Assembly (NCBI RefSeq): GCF_024199845.1
Contig: NZ_JANADO010000001.1
Location: 6,882,001-6,946,000 of the forward strand
Length of the DNA: 64,000 nt
Direction: 5' to 3'
From: Bradyrhizobium sp. CCGB12
Lineage (GTDB): Bacteria; Pseudomonadota; Alphaproteobacteria; Rhizobiales; Xanthobacteraceae
The notes under the pieces are model-generated. The model did not search any database. It saw only the letters and a list, made by a program, of their open reading frames with translations, and was not told the origin of the DNA. Positions 56,964 through 64,000 of the stretch are shown in pieces (position 1 is the first letter of the stretch; each line of letters opens with the position of its first letter). Both the position numbers and the translations under genes were made by a program.

Positions 56964-58259
56964 GTGGCGCCCATCCAATACATCGTCGAGGGCGGTCACC
57001 GGCTCTCGGGCTCGATCGAGCCATCCGGCAACAAGAACTCGGCACTGCCGATCATCGCGGCCGCGCTGCTCACCGAGCATCCGGTGACGCTTGAGAACGT
57101 GCCACGCATCCGCGACACCGAGACGCTGGTCGAGCTGGTCCGCTCGGTCGGCGCGTCCGCGGAGTGGACCGAGCGCAATAGGCTGCATATCCACGCCAAG
57201 AGCATCCGCGCCGCCGATCTCGACCCCGAGCTGTGCGTGCGCATCCGCGCCTCGATCCTGCTCGCGGGTCCCCTGCTCGCCCGCTGCGGCGAAGTGATGC
57301 TGCCGCCGCCCGGCGGCGACGTCATCGGCCGCCGCCGGCTGGACACCCATGTGCTGGCGCTGGAACAGCTGGGAGCCAAGGTCACCGCGACCGACCGACT
57401 CGAATTTCGCGCACCAAAGCTTGCCGGCGCGGACGTGTTCCTGGACGAGCCGAGCGTCACCGCGACCGAAAACGCGCTGGTCGCGGCGGTCGCCGCCGAC
57501 GGCGTCACCTATTTACGCAATGCCGCGTCCGAGCCGCATGTGCAGGATCTCGCCAACTTCCTGGTCGCGCTCGGCGCCAAGATCGAGGGCATCGGCACCA
57601 ACACCATGGTCGTGCATGGACAGGCGACGCTGGGCGGTGCGACCTACAGGATCCAGCCCGACCATATCGAGGTCGGCTCGCTGATCGGCCTTGCCGCGGT
57701 CACACGCTCGCCGCTTCGCATCACCCGTGCCGGCGTCGAGCATCTGCGCTCGATCCGCATGGGGTTCGAACGGCTCGGCATCGTCTGCCGCGTCGAGGGC
57801 GACGACCTGATCGTGCCCTCGAATCAGACGCTGAAGATCCAGGACGATTTCGGCGGCCACGTGCCGAAGCTGGAGGACCAGCCCTGGCCGGCCTTCCCCG
57901 CCGACCTGATGTCGATCGCGATCGTCACCGCCACGCAATGCGAGGGCGTGATCCTGATGTTCGAGAAGATGTTCGAATCGCGGATGTTCTTCGTCGACAA
58001 GCTGATCGCGATGGGCGCGCGCATCGTGCTGTGCGATCCGCACCGCGCCATCATCGCCGGCCCCAGCCGCCTGCGCGGCGCGCCGATGACCTCGCCGGAC
58101 ATCCGCGCCGGCATGGCGATGCTGCTCGCGGCCGTCTGCGCCGAGGGCACCTCGACCATCAACAATGCCGATCAGATCGAGCGCGGCTACGAGCGCATCG
58201 AAGAACGGCTGAATGCGCTCGGCGCGAAGATCAAGCGCGTGCCGGAACGGAAGAGCTGA
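56964..58259 (+). CDS. murA: UDP-N-acetylglucosamine 1-carboxyvinyltransferase (MurA) with catalytic Cys replaced by Asp
   Basis: The 431-residue protein has the two-domain EPT fold of MurA. Key residues are kept: Lys24 in SGNKNSALP, Asp314 in FPADLMS, the DIRAG loop at 379-383, and Arg408 in ERGYERIEERL. At the active-site loop, where E. coli MurA reads LPGGCTIG with Cys115, this protein reads PPGGDVIG with Asp119. Cys-to-Asp MurA enzymes in Mycobacterium and Chlamydia are active but insensitive to fosfomycin. It transfers enolpyruvate to UDP-GlcNAc in the first step of peptidoglycan synthesis. The GTG at 56964 is chosen on family length; an ATG 31 codons upstream opens unrelated sequence. 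Whether it is the only MurA is not visible here. Confidence 0.88.
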   Translation: MAPIQYIVEGGHRLSGSIEPSGNKNSALPIIAAALLTEHPVTLENVPRIRDTETLVELVRSVGASAEWTERNRLHIHAKSIRAADLDPELCVRIRASILLAGPLLARCGEVMLPPPGGDVIGRRRLDTHVLALEQLGAKVTATDRLEFRAPKLAGADVFLDEPSVTATENALVAAVAADGVTYLRNAASEPHVQDLANFLVALGAKIEGIGTNTMVVHGQATLGGATYRIQPDHIEVGSLIGLAAVTRSPLRITRAGVEHLRSIRMGFERLGIVCRVEGDDLIVPSNQTLKIQDDFGGHVPKLEDQPWPAFPADLMSIAIVTATQCEGVILMFEKMFESRMFFVDKLIAMGARIVLCDPHRAIIAGPSRLRGAPMTSPDIRAGMAMLLAAVCAEGTSTINNADQIERGYERIEERLNALGAKIKRVPERKS

Positions 58260-58272
58260 GGCTCTTTCTTCT

Positions 58273-58531
58273 TCGCCTCGCCCCGCTTGCGGGGAGAGGC
58301 CGACGCGCGCAGCGCGGCGGGTGAGGGGGACTCTCCGCAAGAGATACTCTCCGTAAGAACGACGTTCGCTCAACACGTCATTGCGAGCGCAGCGAAGCAA
58401 TCCAGAATCCCTCCGCGGAAATACTCTGGATTGCTTCGCTGCGCTCGCAATGACGATGCGGAGACTATCGAAGAATTCGGCTCACTCCGTCCCCGTGGAG
58501 ACTCTCCCTCTCCCTTCATGCGGGGCGAGGG
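58273..58531. repeat. Family A repeat (copy 9) interrupted by a nested family B repeat (copy 3)
   Basis: The outer unit opens GCCTCGCCCCGCTTGCGGGGAGAGGC at 58273 and its far half (CCCTCTCCCTTCATGCGGGG) lies at 58500-58531. Between them, 58376-58455 is a complete family B unit (CGTCATTGCGAGCG ... CTCGCAATGACG). The order shows that B moved into A, or formed there, after A existed. Confidence 0.82.
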
Positions 58532-58748
58532 AGAAGAAGTATCGTAGCAACCATTAAGTGGCGGCGGTTTTTTGTGCCCTTTCGGATCGCCTGCGTCATC
58601 GATGATGACGCCGTACTCGCGTCCGTCAAGGCGTGGCCTGGCAGCAGGTCAGGTGAGGTTAGGGCGAGCGACGGCCATCCTTGACGGTCGCTGCGCGCGA
58701 CGTCATGAGGAGCCGTAGGTCGGGACGAAGAAACACGTCGCGGTCGAA

Positions 58749-59717
58749 CTAAGAAACAGAGAACGATCGCACTGGCGGTTTGTCGCACCACGGCGTGCCG
58801 CGAGCCACCACTGTGTTGGCGAAGATGAGCATCTTCCTGGCGCAGGCAACGAGCGCGCGCTTGTGTTCCTTTCCGGCCGCAGTTAGCCGTCGGTAGAGCT
58901 GGATGAGCTGCGGGTTCCATCGAAACGATGCAGCGAGTGAAGCCGTATAAAGGGCGCGACGCAGCCGCTTGCGTCCGCCCTCGATATGCCGACCGCCGGT
59001 CTGGTCGCCGCTGTCGTCGTCATAGGGCGCAAGGCCGGCGAGAGCGACAGCTTGCTCCCGCGTGATCCGGCCGATCTCAGGCAGGCGCACCAGGATGGCA
59101 ACGGCGGTCGGCAACCCGATGCCGTCGACGCTGTTGATCAGCGCAAGCCTCTTGGCAAGGTCGGGATGCTTGCGGATCGAGGCGACCAGGGCCTTGAGTG
59201 CCGCCGTCTCACGTTGTTCCAGGCGAGCGATATCCTCCTGCCAGAGCTTGTTGATCCCTACATTGCGGCAGCTCTCGATCCTGTTCTTCAGGCGCGCGAT
59301 ATCCTCACCGATCTGATCGATCATGGTCAGCTGCTCGGCAAATGGCAGCAACCGGGGATCGGGCGCGGCATGGATCTTCCGCACTGCTGCGGTGCAAGCT
59401 GCGATAAGAGCGGCATCCATCTTGTCGTTCTTGGCTCGCTGCAGGTGGAATTTAGCATAGGCCCGGACCTGAGCCGGCTGAAACACCACAACCACAAACC
59501 GCTTGCGCCGCAGTTCGGCGACGACAGGCTGCTCGTAACCGCCGCTCGCCTCGATGCCGATGCGTTTGACGCGATGCTGTCGCAGCCACGCCAACAGGTC
59601 CTCGTGACCTTCCGGCGTGTTCTTCACCTGCAGCTGCTCGCGGCGGCCCTCGATCGCCACATCGAGCTTCCGTTTGCCGGTATCGATCCCGGCACAGATC
59701 GTGGTATGCTTGGCCAT
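58749..59717 (-). mobile_element. IS110-family transposase gene
   Basis: The 322-residue product has the DEDD catalytic layout of IS110 transposases: Asp in CAGIDTGKRKLDVAI, Glu in IGIEASGGYE, and the DxxDA pair in KNDKMDAALIAA. The C-terminal transposase_20 domain contains SVDGIGLPTAVAILV and GLAPYDDDSGDQTGGR, with the conserved Ser expected near this region. I chose the ATG at 59717 (MAKHTTICAGID). The gene appears intact. IS110 elements lack terminal inverted repeats, so the ends cannot be set; the element probably lies within 58550-59925, between repeat units. It would cut and paste using a bridge-type RNA encoded in its flanks, as known for IS110 relatives. Confidence 0.9.
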
Positions 59718-59927
59718 CTTCGTCGATCCCTCCCTTGTGATGCGAACCTCAAGTTCGTTCAACCATTCGGGTCCCGATGAAGTGCCGATCGCGATCTCGC
59801 TACGTCAGACAGCCCTCAAGGCTTTGGTGGGCACCGATCCGATCGAACGGCGACCCAGCTCGGGCGGCCACCCGGGCTGCGCCATTCCTCACGGAACGGC
59901 CTCACCATAACCGATCGGGCTAATACA

Positions 59928-60015
59928 AGGGTGGGCAAAGCGAAGCGTGCCCACGGCTTCTGTTGCAGAATTGAATAGGTGGTGGGCACGGCGCAAGTGC
60001 GCCTTGCCCACCCTG
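59928..60015. repeat. Intergenic palindromic repeat, family C (copy 3)
   Basis: The unit opens AGGGTGGGCAAAGCGAAGCG and closes GCCTTGCCCACCCTGCGG, with an inner GTGCCCAC / GTGGGCAC pair. A family A half-unit follows after about 15 bp. Confidence 0.83.
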
Positions 60016-60030
60016 CGGTACCGAACTAGC

Positions 60031-60092
60031 GGACAGAACCCTCACCCGTCTCGCCGCGACGCGGCGAGCCACCCTCTCCCGCAAGGGGAGAG
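60031..60092. repeat. Family A repeat half-unit (copy 10)
   Basis: CCCTCACCCGTCTCGCCGCG leads to CTCGCCGCGACGCGGCGAG and CCCTCTCCCGCAAGGGGAGAGGG. It lies 53 bp before the MATE transporter gene. Confidence 0.78.
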
Positions 60093-60144
60093 GGGAAGAG
60101 ACACGGGCCATGTTTTCGACGTGTGGCTATGCTAAGCACCGGCC

Positions 60145-61539
60145 ATGCTCGACACCGTCCAGCCCCGTCCGCAGCCGCAAGCCGGCGTGCCGCAAAACCA
60201 TCTCGCCGATGAATTGGCGGAGACGCTGCGGCTGGCCGTGCCGATGATGCTGACGCAGCTCGGGCAGATCGCGATGATCACGACCGATCTCGCGATGATC
60301 GGCCGGCTCGGCGAGGACGCGGTGGCCGCGGCGGCGCTGGCGCATACGGTCTATTTCGTCAGCTTCACCTTTGGGCTCGGATTGATGTCGGCGGTGTCGC
60401 CGCTGGCGGCGCAGGCCTTTGGCGCCGGCGACGTCAAGCTGATCCGCCGCTCCTTGCGCGTCGGGCTGTGGGTCGCGCTGCTGATCTCGCTGCCGATGAT
60501 GGCCTCGCCGCTCTATGGCGAGCAGATCCTGCTCGCGCTCGGGCAGGCGCCGGATTCCGCCGCGCTGGCGCAGCGTTATCTCAACGGACTGGCCTGGGGC
60601 ATTGCGCCGGCGCTCGGCTTTATCGCGCTGCGCAGCATGATGAGCGCGGTGAACCAGCCGCAGGCGCCGCTGTGGATCACGCTTGCGGCGATCCCCGCCA
60701 ATGCCGCGCTGGCCTATGCCCTGATCCATGGCCTGTTCGGCCTGCCGAAGCTCGGCCTGTTCGGCGCTGGGCTTGCGACCACGCTAGTCAATCTCGGCAC
60801 CTTCCTCGCCGCGCTCGCCATTGCCGCGTGGCGAAAACCGTTCGCGGACTATCACCCACTCGCCCATCTCTGGCGGATCGACTGGCCCTTGATGCGCCAG
60901 CTCATCGCGATCGGGGCGCCGATCTCGTTCTCACTACTGATGGAGTACGGCCTGTTCTCCTCGGCGGCGCTGCTGATGGGGCTGATCTCGACCACCGCGC
61001 TCGCCGCGCATCAGATCGCGCTCCAGGTCACGGCCGTGCTGTTCATGGTCCCGCTCGGCATCGGCATGGCCGCCACCGTACGCGTCGGCCACGCCTTCGG
61101 CCGCGACGACCCGGCCGGCGTGAGGCGCGCGGGCCTCGTCGCAGGCGTGCTCGGAACTGCGCTCGTCTCGGCCCTGACCGTCGCGATCATCCTCGGTCGC
61201 TACGAACTGGGCCGGCTGTTCTTCGGCCGCGGCGAGGCCAGCGCGGCAACCGTCGAGCTGACGGCGACACTGCTTGTGGTCGGCGCGACCTTCTTCATCG
61301 CCGACGGCCTGCAGACCATCATGGGCGGCGCGCTGCGCGGCATCAACGACACCAGGATGACGCTGCTATTCGCGGTGATCGGCTATTGGTGCGTGGCTTT
61401 CCCGACCGCCTGGCTGCTGGCCTTCAACGTAGGGTTCGGTGCGGTCGGCGTCTGGATCGGGTTCTCGGTCGGCACGTTCGTCTATGCCGGGCTGCTGATC
61501 TTGCGCTTCCGGATGCTGACGCGCAAACTGGCGGGATGA
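60145..61539 (+). CDS. MATE family efflux transporter
   Basis: The 464-residue protein has 12 hydrophobic segments in two homologous halves, the MATE layout. The N-terminal half has LAVPMMLTQLGQIAMITTDLAMIG and the C-terminal half MGLISTTALAAHQIALQVTA, both typical of NorM-like Na+ or H+ drug antiporters (only partial strings given: QIAMITTDLAMIG, TTALAAHQIALQ). It should export cationic compounds or flavonoids. The stop overlaps the next start as ATGA, linking it to the DUF2867 gene. Confidence 0.93.
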   Translation: MLDTVQPRPQPQAGVPQNHLADELAETLRLAVPMMLTQLGQIAMITTDLAMIGRLGEDAVAAAALAHTVYFVSFTFGLGLMSAVSPLAAQAFGAGDVKLIRRSLRVGLWVALLISLPMMASPLYGEQILLALGQAPDSAALAQRYLNGLAWGIAPALGFIALRSMMSAVNQPQAPLWITLAAIPANAALAYALIHGLFGLPKLGLFGAGLATTLVNLGTFLAALAIAAWRKPFADYHPLAHLWRIDWPLMRQLIAIGAPISFSLLMEYGLFSSAALLMGLISTTALAAHQIALQVTAVLFMVPLGIGMAATVRVGHAFGRDDPAGVRRAGLVAGVLGTALVSALTVAIILGRYELGRLFFGRGEASAATVELTATLLVVGATFFIADGLQTIMGGALRGINDTRMTLLFAVIGYWCVAFPTAWLLAFNVGFGAVGVWIGFSVGTFVYAGLLILRFRMLTRKLAG

Positions 61540-62024
61540 TCGGGACCGTCCGCGAAGTCACGCCCAATGTCGACGCCGGCACGCTGCTGTCAGGCGCGCA
61601 GTTCATCGACGCGTTTCGCGTCGAGGTCGGAGCAGCGACGGTGAATGCCCGCGAGGCCTGCATCCGGATGGTGCTGCACGGGCCGCGCTGGATCGACGTG
61701 CTGCTGCGCCTTCGCAACATTCTGGTGACGCCATTCGGGCTGAAAACATCAGGCGAGGGCGCGCCGGCCCCACATGGCCTGATCGGCCTGTTTCCGGTGC
61801 TGAGCGAGACGCCGGAGCGGCTGGTCGCGGGCTTCGACGATTCTCACCTCGACTTCCGCCTCGTGGTCGACGTGACCCGCGATGCCGCGGGCCGGCAGGT
61901 CACCTCGACCACGCTGGTGCGGACGCATAACCTGCTCGGCCGGACCTATCTCACCCTCATCATGCCGTTCCACAAGCTCGTGGTCCGCGGCATGATGGGG
62001 CGGATCGTGGCGCCGGCGCGCTAG
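61536..62024 (+). CDS. DUF2867 domain protein
   Basis: The 162-residue product matches the DUF2867 family: an N-terminal FIDAFRVEV, the Arg-rich RWIDVLLRLRNILVTPFGLK, GLFPVLSETPERLV, and THNLLGRTYLTLIMPFHKLV near the C-terminus. The function of the family is unknown; a lipid-binding or membrane-associated role has been suggested by its hydrophobic C-terminal helix. It overlaps the MATE gene by four bases and meets the convergent FUSC gene with no bases between the stops. Confidence 0.85.
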   Translation: MIGTVREVTPNVDAGTLLSGAQFIDAFRVEVGAATVNAREACIRMVLHGPRWIDVLLRLRNILVTPFGLKTSGEGAPAPHGLIGLFPVLSETPERLVAGFDDSHLDFRLVVDVTRDAAGRQVTSTTLVRTHNLLGRTYLTLIMPFHKLVVRGMMGRIVAPAR

Positions 62025-63140
62025 TTATTCCGCAACCCGAGCCGACTTGTCGGCGGACGCTTCCGACCATTCGCCGACGACGCGGTCGAGATCGCAGAGA
62101 TTCTGGTGCATCTGCTCGAGCGAGAAGCCGAGCGCGAAGAAGCGCTCGGCGGTGTCGCCGGGCTGGCCGCGGATCAGGCCGTCCTGGCGCACGGCGGCGA
62201 CCGCCTCGGCGTAATGCTGGAGCGCGACGTGGACGGGATGGATCGGCGGCGCACCGGCCCCCTCGCGCAACGCCGCCGCGGCCGAATGCAGGAAGCGCGC
62301 GATCACCGTCGAGACCTCCGTCAGCGGGCCTGCGAGCCGCATCTGCACGTCGGCCGGCAGCGGCACCACGGTGGCGCGGCCGATCATCACGACGTCATGG
62401 CGCAGCCGCAGGATGGTGCGCAGCAAGGGGCCGGTATCCGGCCCGCTCGACAAGCGCGCGGCGCGCTCGCGTTCGGCTTCGGCGCCAATCGCGTTGAGGT
62501 TGACCATGGCGGTGCCGATGCCGTCCTGGATCCGGTGCAGCGCGTCGTTGTCGCGGCCGCGCGTCAGGCCCGCGAGCAGCTCGGTGAAGGCATCGGCGAT
62601 CAGTTCGAGCAGTTTTGCTGCGCTGGCGCGGATCTGCCGCACCGCGCGCGAGGGCAGCACCAGGAACGAGACCAGCAACCCCGTGATGGCGCCGACCGCG
62701 ACCTCGCTGACGCGATCGATCGCCGAGGTCATGGGATCGGAGTGATGCATGGTCGGAACCAGGAGCACGATCACGGCCGTGACCGTCGCCGCGCTGAGGC
62801 TCGGATTGATTGCGGCGATGAAGGCGAGCGGGGCGACCGAAAGCACCAGAAGCCCCAACAACCCGGCTTCGCTGGAGTACGGGATCAGGATCGCGATCGC
62901 GCCGCCATAGATGGCGCCGCCGATGGTGCCGAGCATGTAGTCGCGCGTCGCCTTCAGCGAGCGGCCGACGCTCATCTGGGTCACGATCAGCGAGGTCAGC
63001 ACCGCCCAGAGCGGCAATAGCAGATGCAGTGCGGTGGCGATTGCGTAGGCTGCTACCGCCGCGACGGTGACCCGGATCGCCAGCCCCAGCTGCGTCCTGC
63101 GCGCCCGGATCCGGCCGAACAGCTCTCTTGCGCGTATCAT
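62025..63140 (-). CDS. FUSC family membrane protein (aromatic acid exporter-like)
   Basis: The 371-residue protein has about six hydrophobic segments in residues 20-175, including LWAVLTSLIVTQMSVGRSLKATRDYMLGTIGGA (partly: VTQMSVGRSLKATRD), the FUSC signature, followed by a long soluble helical domain. It is half the length of E. coli AaeB and probably dimerises. Relatives export hydroxylated aromatic acids or fusaric acid. The ATG at 63140 opens MIRARELFG; upstream codons to 63281 are open but hydrophilic and unlikely. It is divergent from the MmgE/PrpD gene. Confidence 0.88.
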   Translation of the reverse strand: MIRARELFGRIRARRTQLGLAIRVTVAAVAAYAIATALHLLLPLWAVLTSLIVTQMSVGRSLKATRDYMLGTIGGAIYGGAIAILIPYSSEAGLLGLLVLSVAPLAFIAAINPSLSAATVTAVIVLLVPTMHHSDPMTSAIDRVSEVAVGAITGLLVSFLVLPSRAVRQIRASAAKLLELIADAFTELLAGLTRGRDNDALHRIQDGIGTAMVNLNAIGAEAERERAARLSSGPDTGPLLRTILRLRHDVVMIGRATVVPLPADVQMRLAGPLTEVSTVIARFLHSAAAALREGAGAPPIHPVHVALQHYAEAVAAVRQDGLIRGQPGDTAERFFALGFSLEQMHQNLCDLDRVVGEWSEASADKSARVAE

Positions 63141-63262
63141 CGTCAACGTCCCGGTCCGATCCTGTTGAGCGAGGCAAAAGCATGGCTGATGCCCGCCCCC
63201 GCAAGGCCGCTTGAAAGGCGAAATCAGCCCGCCTAACTTGCCGGCCAAAACGAGGAAACACG

Positions 63263-64000
63263 ATGGCCCACGAAACCGCAACGCTCGCCGCCTATGTCTT
63301 CAATCTAAAATACCAGGATATTCCGGCGGAGGTGCTGAAGCGCGCCAAGGTGCTGACGCTGGATTTCCTCGGCAGTGCCATCCGCGCCCGCAACGAGGCG
63401 GAATCGACCCCGTCGATCCTGAAGACGCTGGAGGCGCTCGCGCTCGACACCAAGGGCGAGTCCACCGTATTCGGCGATGCCAAGACCTGGACGCCAGCGG
63501 TGGCGGCGCTGCTCAACGGCGCGCTCGGACATTCGCTCGACTTCGACGATACGCATGCCGATTCCTCGCTGCATCCGAGTGCGCCGGTGGTGCCGGCCGC
63601 CTTCGCCGTCGGCGAGATGGTCGGCGCGTCCGGACGTGACGTGCTGACCGCGATCGTCGCGGGCTATGAGGTCTGCTGCCGGCTCGGCAACGCGCTCGAT
63701 CCGACCTCGCACTACGCGCGCGGCTTCCACCCGACCGCGACCGCCGGCACCTATGGCGCGGCCGCGGCGGCGGCAAAACTGTTCGGCCTCTCCGCGCAGC
63801 AGATCATCGCAGCCTTCGGCGTGTCCGGCAGCCAGGCCGCGGGCTCGCTGCAATTCCTGGTCAACGGCGCCTGGAACAAGCGCTACCAGGTCGGCGCCGC
63901 CGCGATGAACGGCGTGATCGCCGCGACGCTGGCGCGCAACGATTTCGTCGGCGCGACCGAATCGGTCGAGGGCAAGCACGGCCTGCTCGCCGGCTACACC
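63263..64000 (+). CDS. MmgE/PrpD family protein, partial (3' end outside the window)
   Basis: 246 codons are visible before the right edge. The N-terminus (MAHETATLAAYVFNLKY) and the active-site region ALGHSLDFDDTHADSSLHPSAP match the MmgE/PrpD family, which includes 2-methylcitrate dehydratase and cis-aconitate decarboxylase. FDDTHAD with the following HPSAP supplies the conserved Asp and His residues. GAGGAAA lies six bases before the ATG. Most members outside the prp operon have unknown substrates; no prpB or prpC is visible here. Confidence 0.93.
   Translation, partial: MAHETATLAAYVFNLKYQDIPAEVLKRAKVLTLDFLGSAIRARNEAESTPSILKTLEALALDTKGESTVFGDAKTWTPAVAALLNGALGHSLDFDDTHADSSLHPSAPVVPAAFAVGEMVGASGRDVLTAIVAGYEVCCRLGNALDPTSHYARGFHPTATAGTYGAAAAAAKLFGLSAQQIIAAFGVSGSQAAGSLQFLVNGAWNKRYQVGAAAMNGVIAATLARNDFVGATESVEGKHGLLAGYT

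Overview
The window looks like chromosomal DNA of a Bradyrhizobium or close relative (Nitrobacteraceae, Alphaproteobacteria). This rests on high GC, protein families and codon use typical of that group, several palindromic intergenic repeat families, GANTC clustering near dnaA, and a core block rpsT - dnaA - dnaN - recF - gyrB. No plasmid, symbiosis-island or phage signature was seen; the only recognisable transposase is one IS110-type gene. The organism call is inference from style and gene content, not a database match.

Layout. 0-10 kb: an esterase cut by the left edge, an MFS exporter, an LLM flavin oxidoreductase, a cytochrome P450, an SDR, an HWE-type histidine kinase and a PAS-GGDEF-EAL protein. 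10-17 kb: a sigma-54 activator, a well-spaced -24/-12 promoter, and a five-gene branched-chain-amino-acid-type ABC transporter whose last four genes overlap. 17-21 kb: two translationally coupled c-di-GMP genes and tRNA-Arg(CCG). 21-30 kb: tspO, dinB, a histidine kinase, a polysaccharide flippase, small conserved genes, a 3-methyladenine glycosylase, and an operon of membrane protein - winged-helix regulator - second uppS-like gene carrying two identical-arm operators. 30-43 kb: an HtrA-like protease, a TctC-type binding protein, a VOC protein, an acyl-CoA ligase remnant, an HD-GYP protein, an IorAB-type molybdenum hydroxylase, two hydrolases, a polysaccharide export lipoprotein and msrA. 43-58 kb: rpsT, a 1.2 kb gene-poor region with origin-like signals and a candidate 37-codon gene, then dnaA, dnaN, a DUF559 endonuclease bracketed by repeats, recF, two paralogous modular secreted proteins, gyrB, a small membrane protein and a MurA with the catalytic Cys replaced by Asp. 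58-64 kb: an IS110 transposase, a MATE exporter, a DUF2867 protein, a FUSC protein and an MmgE/PrpD protein cut by the right edge.

The points most worth following are the self-contained operator/regulator/uppS unit at 28.4-30.3 kb, the origin-like region at 44.3-45.1 kb, the repeat-module family between recF and gyrB, the predicted fosfomycin-insensitive MurA, and the DUF559 gene embedded in family A repeats between dnaN and recF. Six families of intergenic palindromic repeats (called A to F here) occupy most of the longer gaps, including one clear case of a B unit nested inside an A unit.
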